Source: Carboxylicivirga linearis (GTDB taxonomy: Bacteria > Bacteroidota > Bacteroidia > Bacteroidales > Marinilabiliaceae). From it: a stretch of DNA of 64,000 bases. Position 1 is the stretch's first letter, and every line of letters begins with the position of its first letter. Both the position numbers and the translations under genes were made by a program. The stretch covers positions 186,001-250,000 of the forward strand of contig NZ_JAGUCO010000004.1 of NCBI RefSeq assembly GCF_018271995.1, in the 5' to 3' direction. The notes under the pieces were generated by a model. That model did not search any database. It worked only from the letters and a program-made list of their open reading frames with translations, and had not been told where the DNA came from. Below, one piece after another: positions 56,580 to 64,000 of the stretch.

Positions 56580-57398
56580 ATGGCCCTAGTCAAATTCTGG
56601 ATTCTCATTAGCCTGAGCACAATTTTTATTGTTTCAGGATGCAAGCAAAAAAATAAAACAAATACAGTAAGCCAGTCAACATCGCAAAAAGAAATTCTTG
56701 TTTATTGCGAAAATTCAATGCTGGGTATTGTTTTGAATTTGAAAGAACAATTTGAAAAAGAATATGATTGTAATGTTCGAATTCAGAATGATTGTGCCCA
56801 GAATTTAATGGACTTAATCAGTTATACAGGCAAAGGTGATCTTTATATCCCATCATCAACAGCTTCTTTTAAAGAGTTCCAACATAAAACAGGACAAATA
56901 TTGATGGATTCGGTTTTTATTGGTTACAATACATTGGTATTTATGGTAAAAAAAGGAAATCCTAAAAAATTCGATGGCCGTTTCTCTTCTTTACTTCAAG
57001 ATAAATATTCAATGATAATTGCAGATCCTGAAACGAGTTCTGTTGGTTATGAAACCAAAAAGTTACTTATGCAGAACAACGTTTACAAAAGAGTATTACC
57101 TAAAATAGTTTCCTTAACATCTGACTCAAAAGGATTGTCAAAAGGATTAAAAAATAATCAGGCGGATGTGGTTATTGATTGGCATAGTAACTTTTTTGCA
57201 AATGGAAACCGCAATTATGTTGAAGTTATCAGGCCCGATCTGCAAAATAATCGTCACATACCCATATTTGCAGCAAGTCTCTCATGCAGCTCAAAACCAA
57301 CACTTACCAAAGCTTTTTTAGATTTTACAAGTTCACAATTAAACGAAAGCCGATTAAGTAAATACGGATTTACTAGAAGGAAGACGATTATTTTTTAA
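56580..57398 (+). CDS. ModA-like periplasmic binding lipoprotein
   Basis: The 272-residue protein has a lipoprotein signal (lipobox V-S-G-C). The mature part is a two-lobed substrate-binding protein of the ModA/molybdate-tungstate type: [10 protein letters not shown] at the start, [34 protein letters not shown] and Q-A-D-V-V-I-D-W. There are no ModB/ModC genes nearby. Instead the next gene, 10 bp away, is a hybrid histidine kinase, so it probably acts as a sensing subunit rather than a transport subunit. The ligand cannot be read from sequence. Confidence 0.82.
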   Translation: MALVKFWILISLSTIFIVSGCKQKNKTNTVSQSTSQKEILVYCENSMLGIVLNLKEQFEKEYDCNVRIQNDCAQNLMDLISYTGKGDLYIPSSTASFKEFQHKTGQILMDSVFIGYNTLVFMVKKGNPKKFDGRFSSLLQDKYSMIIADPETSSVGYETKKLLMQNNVYKRVLPKIVSLTSDSKGLSKGLKNNQADVVIDWHSNFFANGNRNYVEVIRPDLQNNRHIPIFAASLSCSSKPTLTKAFLDFTSSQLNESRLSKYGFTRRKTIIF

Positions 57399-57408
57399 AT
57401 TTATACGT

Positions 57409-60400
57409 TTGAAAACACAGTCTGTTAATTTGAATCTTGTGAATAAAAAAGATAATACACCCAAATTATTTTATTTAAAAGAGCCTATCGTAAATAAGCT
57501 CTATCTTTTATTGGCCATCTATTTAATCACTATAGCGGCCATTATTAGCATAGAAAATTATTTCGACCAATCATTTGCCACTAAGTACCGGGATGCGATA
57601 CAAAATCAGGAACAACTGGCAAAACTTGAACATCTTCTGCATAAAAACCTACTCGAACTTAATATTGCATTTAAAAGTTACCCTTCTGTTAATATTAAAC
57701 AACAACTAACTAATATTGAGAATGAAATTGGAGGATTAACAGAACGAAGCATTGAAATTATAAATGTTATTGATCAGGGTGGAAGCATTGAAGATAAAAG
57801 AGCTGTAAACCTCCACACTCAGGATGTAATTACTAACATTATTACATACAACGAGGATAAATACACAGGTAGCATACGTGAAGTAAGGGAACTGGCACCG
57901 TTAATTAATAAAATGCATAGCCTCTCGGAACGTGTAGCCCGCAAAATAGAAGCTACTTTAAAAGAGCCTAACGGTGCTGATAATGTGGTAAAAGCAACCG
58001 ACTTATATATTAAACAGGCTGAAGCTTCACTGGAACGATTGCACGAAATTGAGAATAAAATTTCATACGATATAAATAAGCGACTGGTAACATTAAACAA
58101 CAAAAGTATTAATGTACTTAAGCGATACAATAATCTTAAATACCTATCTCTCTTTGTCTTTACTTTATTTGTTGTTTTTCTGACGTATTTCTTACTATCA
58201 CAAATCAGAAACTTAATAGTAAATCAACGTACAGCTGAACAAAACAACAAAAAGCTTATTCAGGCAGTTGAGCAAAGCCCTATTTCTATAATGATTACCG
58301 ATACTCAGGGCAATGTTGAATATGTAAATAAAGGCTTTAAGTCATTGGCCGGCTTCTCTAAATCGGAATTAAACAGAGGCAACACAAACTTCTTCCAGTT
58401 ACAAGATGAGAGCAACGAATTTGCCGAAGTACTATGGCAAACTATTCAGGAAGGTCAAGTGTGGACAGGAGAAATATCAAGCACCAAAGAAGATGGCTCT
58501 GTATTTTGGGAAAAAGTACTGATATCTCCTGTATTAAGTGAGGATAAAACCATTTCGAATTACATTGCCATTAAGGAAGATACTACCGAAAAGAAATTGT
58601 TGACGGAATCATTAAAAGAATCAAACAAAACCCTGTCAACCATTACCGAGAATCTTCCTGTTGGAATATTAATTGTTGATGCTGATAAAAAAGTGGTTCA
58701 GTTAAACCTTACTGCTGCCAAAATTATGGGATTCAAAACCATTTCAACGGCAATGGATCATTTCAACAGTCATTCATACAACGAACTCTTTTTTACCAAC
58801 AAAAAAGATAAATACAAAGATGAGCAATCGGGCGTAAATGTTGAATCGCTTGACGAACGATTGGAAGTGAATGAAAATAATATTTCTCGAGAAATATTAA
58901 AAAATATTATTCCGGTCACACTTGATAACCGTGAAGTATTTCTGGAAGCCTTTATGGACATTAGTGCCCAGAAAGAAATACAAAAGAAAGAAGCAGAATC
59001 CAATAAGGCTAAATCCGAATTTCTGGCCAATATGAGTCACGAAATTCGTACCCCAATGAATGGTATTATTGGTGCGACTGAGCTATTGTCGAAAACCCGC
59101 CTTTCGAAAGAACAGAAAAACGTGGTTTCCATCATTGGACGATCGTGTGATAACCTACTGAACATCATCAACGACATACTCGACTTCTCAAAGATTGAAG
59201 CCGGTAAAATGAAGATTGAATCATATGCTTTTAATCTTCGTTCAACGGTTGAATATCTGATGGATCAGATGTCATTTAAAGGCAGAGAAAAAGGTATCGA
59301 ACTATTGAGCGATGTAGAAAGCACTATTCCTTCCATTGTAATTGGTGACGAAAGTCGACTGATACAGGTTTTGGTGAACCTAATGGGTAATGCCGTTAAA
59401 TTCACATCGGAGGGCGAAGTTGTTTTAAAGGTTGAAATTGAACAGCAACAAGGAACTAACCTTACACTTCATTTCTCAGTTGAAGACTCTGGTATTGGCA
59501 TTCCTAAAAATAAACTGGAGAAGATTTTTGAATCGTTTACACAAGCTGATGGATCAACTACCCGTAAATTTGGTGGTACAGGTCTAGGAACCAGCATATC
59601 TAAAATGTTGGTTGAATTGATGGGCGGTAAAATTTGGGTTGAAAGTCCTAATCCAAACTTTATGTGGTCGAAAGACAATCCGGGTTCTGTATTCCATTTT
59701 ACACTTCCACTGGTTATAGACAAAAATCAGAAAGCATATGAAATAAACAAGGAACTGTTTAGCACCATCAATGCACTAATAGTTGATAATCACAAAACCA
59801 ATCTGCTGCTTCTGAAAAAGACCTTAAACAACTGGTCGATTAATTCCGAAACAGTCAATGATGAAAAATCGGCTCTTACCCTATTAACAAACCGACAGGA
59901 TTTTAATCTTATCATTATTGACAGTCACGTCTTTAGTAAAGCCGACGATAATTTTGTTACCAGCATAAAAGAACTGCAGAAGAATATCAGAATTATTCTT
60001 TTCACTTCTGATAATAAATGGAAACCGATAGATCAGCTGAAAGGTGTAGACTTTATAATGCAAAAGCCTATTAAGCATACCGAACTATTACATACCATTG
60101 AAAAGTTATTTGGTGATAAAAATGCTCAAAACAAACTACAGGGAGAAACCCCAAGTTTGCAAGAACGCATCAAAGACAAACGGGTATTATTGGTTGAAGA
60201 CAATATTATCAATCAAAAAATTGCCGAAAAGATGCTGGATCGCATAGGCTTGCAAATTGACATTGCTAAAAATGGTGAAGAGGCGGTTAATTTGATTACC
60301 GATGAAGAAGAAAGTGATTTTCACTTGATTTTTATGGATGTTCAAATGCCGGTAATGAATGGCTTGGATGCAACCCGTAAGCTACGCGAATTGAATGTTG

Positions 60401-60537
60401 AGACCCCAATTATTGCAATGACAGCAAACGCGCTTAAAGGTGATAGAGAAGTTTGTATTGAGGCCGGCATGAATGATTATATTGGCAAACCGGTTAAGAT
60501 GGATGATTTGGAAGCTATCCTTGAAAAGTGGTTATAA
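57409..60537 (+). CDS. Hybrid sensor histidine kinase
   Basis: The start is unusual: no ATG precedes the first membrane helix, so TTG 57409 (or GTG 57439) is used. The ~1040-residue protein has TM1 (~24-44), a helical periplasmic domain of ~200 residues, TM2 (~243-263), two PAS domains (~285-390 with C-terminal PAC; ~400-520), HisKA with H544 in [11 protein letters not shown], an HATPase domain ([16 protein letters not shown]), a first receiver with I-V-D-N-H and D838 that looks partly degenerate, and a second intact receiver with D977 in [11 protein letters not shown]. It is paired with the ModA-like lipoprotein. No output gene is adjacent. Confidence 0.92.
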   Translation: MKTQSVNLNLVNKKDNTPKLFYLKEPIVNKLYLLLAIYLITIAAIISIENYFDQSFATKYRDAIQNQEQLAKLEHLLHKNLLELNIAFKSYPSVNIKQQLTNIENEIGGLTERSIEIINVIDQGGSIEDKRAVNLHTQDVITNIITYNEDKYTGSIREVRELAPLINKMHSLSERVARKIEATLKEPNGADNVVKATDLYIKQAEASLERLHEIENKISYDINKRLVTLNNKSINVLKRYNNLKYLSLFVFTLFVVFLTYFLLSQIRNLIVNQRTAEQNNKKLIQAVEQSPISIMITDTQGNVEYVNKGFKSLAGFSKSELNRGNTNFFQLQDESNEFAEVLWQTIQEGQVWTGEISSTKEDGSVFWEKVLISPVLSEDKTISNYIAIKEDTTEKKLLTESLKESNKTLSTITENLPVGILIVDADKKVVQLNLTAAKIMGFKTISTAMDHFNSHSYNELFFTNKKDKYKDEQSGVNVESLDERLEVNENNISREILKNIIPVTLDNREVFLEAFMDISAQKEIQKKEAESNKAKSEFLANMSHEIRTPMNGIIGATELLSKTRLSKEQKNVVSIIGRSCDNLLNIINDILDFSKIEAGKMKIESYAFNLRSTVEYLMDQMSFKGREKGIELLSDVESTIPSIVIGDESRLIQVLVNLMGNAVKFTSEGEVVLKVEIEQQQGTNLTLHFSVEDSGIGIPKNKLEKIFESFTQADGSTTRKFGGTGLGTSISKMLVELMGGKIWVESPNPNFMWSKDNPGSVFHFTLPLVIDKNQKAYEINKELFSTINALIVDNHKTNLLLLKKTLNNWSINSETVNDEKSALTLLTNRQDFNLIIIDSHVFSKADDNFVTSIKELQKNIRIILFTSDNKWKPIDQLKGVDFIMQKPIKHTELLHTIEKLFGDKNAQNKLQGETPSLQERIKDKRVLLVEDNIINQKIAEKMLDRIGLQIDIAKNGEEAVNLITDEEESDFHLIFMDVQMPVMNGLDATRKLRELNVETPIIAMTANALKGDREVCIEAGMNDYIGKPVKMDDLEAILEKWL

Positions 60538-62184
60538 CGACTGATAAATTCCATTTAATACAACACCATCCAGGTTCATATTACGGGCTGAAGTAATAGC
60601 TCCTTCAACCGTATGAACAATGGGTTCTCCTTTTACATTAAAAGATGTATTAATAAGAGCTTTTACACCATGCTCCTTTTCTAAATATTGGAGCAATTCA
60701 AAAATAAACGGATTTTCGTTTCTTTCCCGAACAACTTGTATTCTGGCCGTTCCATCAACGTGCACAGCACCTTGTAACTCTTTTTGCTTCTGAGGCAGAA
60801 TATTAAAATCCAACAACATAAAATCAGCTAAAGAATGAATGGATTCTTTTCCTGTAAAGTACTTTGCATTTTCCAGTAGCATAATAGGTGCTACAGGACG
60901 ATACCACTCACGTTTCTTGTGAGTCATACTTACTTTTTGGGCCAGTTGTTTACTATTGGCTAAAGCTAAAATACTTCGGTTACCCAGAGCTCTTGGCCCA
61001 ATTTCACCGGCATTATTACAAACTCCAATAACTTTTCCTTGCATCAGTTCATTGGCACACCTTGCCACTTCTTCAGAATGCACTGTTAATGAGTATTCAT
61101 TGATTCCCCAATTATTCAAATAAGGAGAATGAGTATTAGCTTTTCCATGCTTCAGCCACTCAACATAGGCAGCCGCTCCTAATGAAAGGCCGCTATCTTC
61201 GGGGCATGGTGGAATATATACATCTTTAAAAATGTTCGATTCAAGCAAGTGCGTATTGGCTACAATATTTAAAGCCGAACCCCCTGAATAATATAAGTAA
61301 TCGCATTGCGTTTTCTGCTGTAAACCATCAAGCTTATTAATCAATTCTCGCTGAAAAATGCCTTGCATGGTGGCTACAATATCATGCAAAAAAGGATCTT
61401 TGGTATTCAAGTGTTTTTTATCCCAGTTAAAATCTGCTTTTGCAGCTTCAAAAAATAGCTTTTTATTGCCCCATAAATCCTTAAAATAGTCGTTATTAAC
61501 TAACCATTTTTCAAGCTCAGGTTTGTATTGTCCAAAAGCAGCTAACCCCATCATCTTTCCAGGAACGCTGTTCTGCTCGATATACTTCGAACCTATTATG
61601 CCAAAAACAAGTGCATTGGCATTAAATAAACCTGATAAATATTTAAAATCCCAATGATATTCTAACGACTGAATCTTACCCTTTTTATAAGTCCATGCCG
61701 ATAGATTACTTAAACTTCCACCTCCATCAAAATGAACCAATAAACTATTTTCTTTAAAGGAACCATAAAAAGGCAAACAAGAACCTACATGAGCCATTTC
61801 GTGATTTAAGGCATAAGCCTCTTTCTCCCTATCCAACCACCAACATCGTCCTTTTTCAGGCGCTGCCTGCAACATGTCATTTAGAGGGGCTTCAAAACGA
61901 AAACGGCCACAAGCTGACAAAAAGGTGCGGCCTACGACATTATCAACAAACACAAGATCATAAACCTGTTTGGATAATAAGCCTTCCTTCTTCAACAGAT
62001 CGTATAGCTGCTCGTATAATTTATTATCGTGTTTATTTCGGGTTAGTCGCTCAAGAGTTAAATGCTTAACCACCTGTCCGTTTTCCATCAAGGTAAGAGC
62101 ATGATCGTGCACATAGAAAGGCGTATCGGTATTGATACGATCTTGTATTCCATATATGGCCAGCGTTGGCTTTGAAGCATCCAT
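60532..62184 (-). CDS. NodU/CmcH-family carbamoyltransferase
   Basis: The 550-residue protein has the NodU/CmcH plan: ASKHA-fold N-terminal domain with [10 protein letters not shown] metal ligands (~125), [19 protein letters not shown], and the C-terminal domain with [15 protein letters not shown] and [12 protein letters not shown]. These enzymes transfer a carbamoyl group from carbamoyl phosphate to a hydroxyl of a sugar or secondary metabolite. No glycan or metabolite cluster is nearby, so the acceptor is unknown. It overlaps by 6 bp the convergent kinase gene, and is 4 bp downstream of the DUF6427-like gene. Confidence 0.9.
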   Translation of the reverse strand: MDASKPTLAIYGIQDRINTDTPFYVHDHALTLMENGQVVKHLTLERLTRNKHDNKLYEQLYDLLKKEGLLSKQVYDLVFVDNVVGRTFLSACGRFRFEAPLNDMLQAAPEKGRCWWLDREKEAYALNHEMAHVGSCLPFYGSFKENSLLVHFDGGGSLSNLSAWTYKKGKIQSLEYHWDFKYLSGLFNANALVFGIIGSKYIEQNSVPGKMMGLAAFGQYKPELEKWLVNNDYFKDLWGNKKLFFEAAKADFNWDKKHLNTKDPFLHDIVATMQGIFQRELINKLDGLQQKTQCDYLYYSGGSALNIVANTHLLESNIFKDVYIPPCPEDSGLSLGAAAYVEWLKHGKANTHSPYLNNWGINEYSLTVHSEEVARCANELMQGKVIGVCNNAGEIGPRALGNRSILALANSKQLAQKVSMTHKKREWYRPVAPIMLLENAKYFTGKESIHSLADFMLLDFNILPQKQKELQGAVHVDGTARIQVVRERNENPFIFELLQYLEKEHGVKALINTSFNVKGEPIVHTVEGAITSARNMNLDGVVLNGIYQSL

Positions 62185-62188
62185 GTAA

Positions 62189-63169
62189 TTAAATCAAGAA
62201 TTGAGCAGCCAAAGTCAACACAAAAAGAAGAACAAAAAGTACTTCCTGAATGATTGTTTTACGAATAGCATTTAAGAAGCGACTAAGCACAATAGCTGCC
62301 CCTATGGCTAAAATTGGCACTACCTCAAGGGAGTAATAAGGTGTTAATGCGGCTATGATACCCAATACTATGAGCCAGATAAAAATGCGAAAATATTTAC
62401 GCGTAATGATCTTTACCATTGGCATAATACGTACTACGGCCAGAATAGCCAAGAATACCATAAAAATAACTATTCCGTTATATACCTGCGAGTAAATGGT
62501 GTGGGAGAAGAAGGCCACTGGAGAAACAAAATTTTCGATGGCCAAGTCGGCAAACCAGGTAAACTTATCAATTAGAAAATAATAGCCAAAAGCGAATATA
62601 TAGGGTAATATAGCTCCAAGAACAGATGCTAAAATAGCTCGAAAAGAAAACAATCTAAGGATAAACATGATCATCCATATCAGGATGAGGAAATAGATTC
62701 CTTTGGCATAAAAAAGACTACCTACGGATAACCAGAAGGTTGACTCGAAACACCAGGCCATTGGCTTGCGGTGTGGACCACCCGAAAATAACCTTTCGAT
62801 GGAGAGCAACAATAAAGGGGTAAAAAACCACACCGGATGTAATTGCTGCGCCATTAAATAGCCACTGACCAAAAAAAGATATAAATACCCAGGCATGGCT
62901 GTTTGATTATTGGATAAACCAAAGCGGTTAACAATTCGGTTCACCCCCAACATCATCACCAGGGTAATTAACATGCTTATAAGGGTCGATAAAAAATGAT
63001 TCCCTTTCAGTGCTCCCAATAATAAGCTCCACAATGGCATTGGCGTTTCGTCAAATGGAAAAGCACTGGTCTGCGGTCCCACAAATGAGTTAAGCCAAAA
63101 GCCCAACAAAAAAAGTGGTAACAAAACAAACGCAGTGATGCTGTTTCTATTGAGAGACTGAAAAATCAT
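62189..63169 (-). CDS. Polytopic membrane protein, DUF6427-like
   Basis: The 326-residue protein has about nine hydrophobic helices. It begins M-I-F-Q-S-L-N-R-N-S and has N-R-F-G-L near residue 80 and a Q-Q-L-H-P-V-W-F-F-T-P segment, which I recall from DUF6427, a Bacteroidota family of unknown role usually next to purD or the upp/uracil gene. It starts 1 bp after the end of purD and ends 4 bp before the carbamoyltransferase gene, so the three form one operon. The function is unknown. Confidence 0.75.
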   Translation of the reverse strand: MIFQSLNRNSITAFVLLPLFLLGFWLNSFVGPQTSAFPFDETPMPLWSLLLGALKGNHFLSTLISMLITLVMMLGVNRIVNRFGLSNNQTAMPGYLYLFLVSGYLMAQQLHPVWFFTPLLLLSIERLFSGGPHRKPMAWCFESTFWLSVGSLFYAKGIYFLILIWMIMFILRLFSFRAILASVLGAILPYIFAFGYYFLIDKFTWFADLAIENFVSPVAFFSHTIYSQVYNGIVIFMVFLAILAVVRIMPMVKIITRKYFRIFIWLIVLGIIAALTPYYSLEVVPILAIGAAIVLSRFLNAIRKTIIQEVLFVLLFVLTLAAQFLI

Positions 63170-63170
63170 A

Positions 63171-64000
63171 TTACAAATCGAATCCTATATCTGAACGGAA
63201 ATATTTTCCTTCGAATTTTACTATTTGAGCATTTTTGAATGACTGAGCCAAAGCATCATCCTTATCTTTACCGTAAGCTGTTAAAGCAATTACACGACCT
63301 CCGGCTGTAACAACTTTTCCATCTTTTTCGGTAGTTCCGGCATGAAATACCAGACCTTCAGTGATTTTTTCCAGATCAGTTATTTCTTTTCCTTTTTCGT
63401 ATGAACCCGGATAACCGCCCGAAACGCACATTACTGTAGTAGCAGATCTCTCATCCACTTCAATTTGTTTTGTACGAAGGTTACCTGCAGCAACAGCTTG
63501 AAATAAATCAACTAAATCAGACTTTAAACGAGGAATCACCACTTCTGTTTCAGGATCCCCCATTCGCACGTTGTACTCAATCACATATGGTTCCCCGTCG
63601 ATACTGATCAATCCAATAAAAATAAATCCTTTGTAAGGTATATCGTCTTTAAGTAAGCCTTCAACTGTTGGTACAACAATACGATCGTGTACTTTTTTCA
63701 TAAATACATCATCGGCAAAAGGAACTGGAGAAACTGCTCCCATACCACCAGTATTTAAACCTGTATCGCCTTCACCAATACGTTTGTAGTCTTTGGCTTC
63801 AGGCAATACTACATAACCATGACCATCAGTTAAAACAAAAACCGAAAGTTCAATTCCACTCAAGAACTCTTCGATTACAACTGTGCTACTGGCATCACCA
63901 AATTTACCGCCCAACATTTCTTTTAACTCGGCTTCTGCTTCTGCCAAATCATCTAAAATTAAAACACCTTTACCTGCAGCTAAACCATCAGCTTTCAATA
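63171..64000 (-). CDS. purD: Phosphoribosylamine-glycine ligase PurD, 3' part
   Basis: The visible ~276 residues are the C-terminal two-thirds of PurD: the ATP-grasp start K-A-D-G-L-A-A-G-K-G-V, E-F-L-S-G-I-E-L-S-V-F-V-L-T-D-G, G-D-T-G-L-N-T-G-G-M-G-A-V-S-P-V-P and V-I-E-Y-N-V-R-M-G-D-P-E-T-E. The start is outside the window. The enzyme joins glycine to phosphoribosylamine in purine synthesis. The methionine at 63998 is internal, not a start. It is the first visible gene of the purD-DUF6427-carbamoyltransferase operon. Confidence 0.97.
   Translation of the reverse strand, partial: LKADGLAAGKGVLILDDLAEAEAELKEMLGGKFGDASSTVVIEEFLSGIELSVFVLTDGHGYVVLPEAKDYKRIGEGDTGLNTGGMGAVSPVPFADDVFMKKVHDRIVVPTVEGLLKDDIPYKGFIFIGLISIDGEPYVIEYNVRMGDPETEVVIPRLKSDLVDLFQAVAAGNLRTKQIEVDERSATTVMCVSGGYPGSYEKGKEITDLEKITEGLVFHAGTTEKDGKVVTAGGRVIALTAYGKDKDDALAQSFKNAQIVKFEGKYFRSDIGFDL

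Noticed and set aside
57409-60537. One-component HTCS-type regulator for the polysaccharide locus
   Set aside because: The protein ends in a receiver domain without an AraC DNA-binding domain, and it is over 30 kb from the locus.

Overview
The window comes from a low-GC member of the Bacteroidota, probably a marine or gut-type relative of the Marinilabiliales/Bacteroidales; the order is an inference. The signs are a SusC/SusD pair, several TonB-dependent receptors with an N-terminal carboxypeptidase-D-like domain, a C-terminal type IX secretion (T9SS) sorting domain, many DUF families typical of the phylum, weak Shine-Dalgarno sequences and a few TAnnTTTG-like -7 promoter boxes. I saw no rRNA, tRNA, CRISPR array, insertion sequence or phage gene.

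Layout. 1-2.5 kb: three closely spaced minus-strand genes for exported proteins (a lipoprotein cut by the window edge, an outer-membrane barrel and a beta-propeller). 2.7-10.2 kb: a membrane-anchored AraC regulator, a TonB-dependent receptor and a very large surface protein with Asp-box repeats, FN3, F5/8C and T9SS domains. 10.2-13.8 kb: two poorly characterised minus-strand genes, an intergenic hairpin element, and a small membrane-protein gene that is split by a one-base frameshift in an A-run.

13.8-25.5 kb: a polysaccharide utilisation locus. GH2 beta-galactosidase and two GH43 enzymes lie on the minus strand; SusC, SusD and a surface lipoprotein lie on the plus strand. A ~780-bp intergenic region separates the two arms. 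The enzyme set suggests arabinan or arabinogalactan.

25.5-34.4 kb: the most unusual region. A stand-alone DUF4369 lipoprotein is followed by a tandemly duplicated two-gene module. Each copy is a polytopic membrane protein with a helical-repeat tail (DUF6057-like) and a beta-propeller lipoprotein with one CXXCH haem-c motif. Two cytoplasmic enzymes, a chorismatase-like RidA-superfamily protein and a nitroreductase, follow with 9-15 bp gaps. I propose an undescribed envelope redox system, possibly tied to a hydroxybenzoate-type product. Just downstream and convergent lie a NifX-like protein and a nitrogenase-associated ArsC-like protein, without nitrogenase genes.

35.5-47.3 kb: exported proteins of unknown role, a TPR/PD40/SPOR-like lipoprotein-processing-type envelope protein, then rbfA, a methyltransferase and a LolC/E-type permease, a convergent dusB, a TPR histidine kinase with its LytTR regulator, and a barrel protein. 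47.3-53.5 kb (minus): GNAT enzyme, a TonB receptor next to a cytochrome c-PQQ sugar dehydrogenase fusion (the receptor may import PQQ), RarD, a small membrane protein, a NUDIX hydrolase and a 54-residue membrane protein. 53.7-60.5 kb (plus): RRM RNA-binding protein, MscS channel, a UPF0104-type membrane protein, and a ModA-like binding lipoprotein followed by a hybrid histidine kinase. 60.5-64 kb (minus): NodU/CmcH carbamoyltransferase, a DUF6427-like membrane protein and the 3' part of purD.
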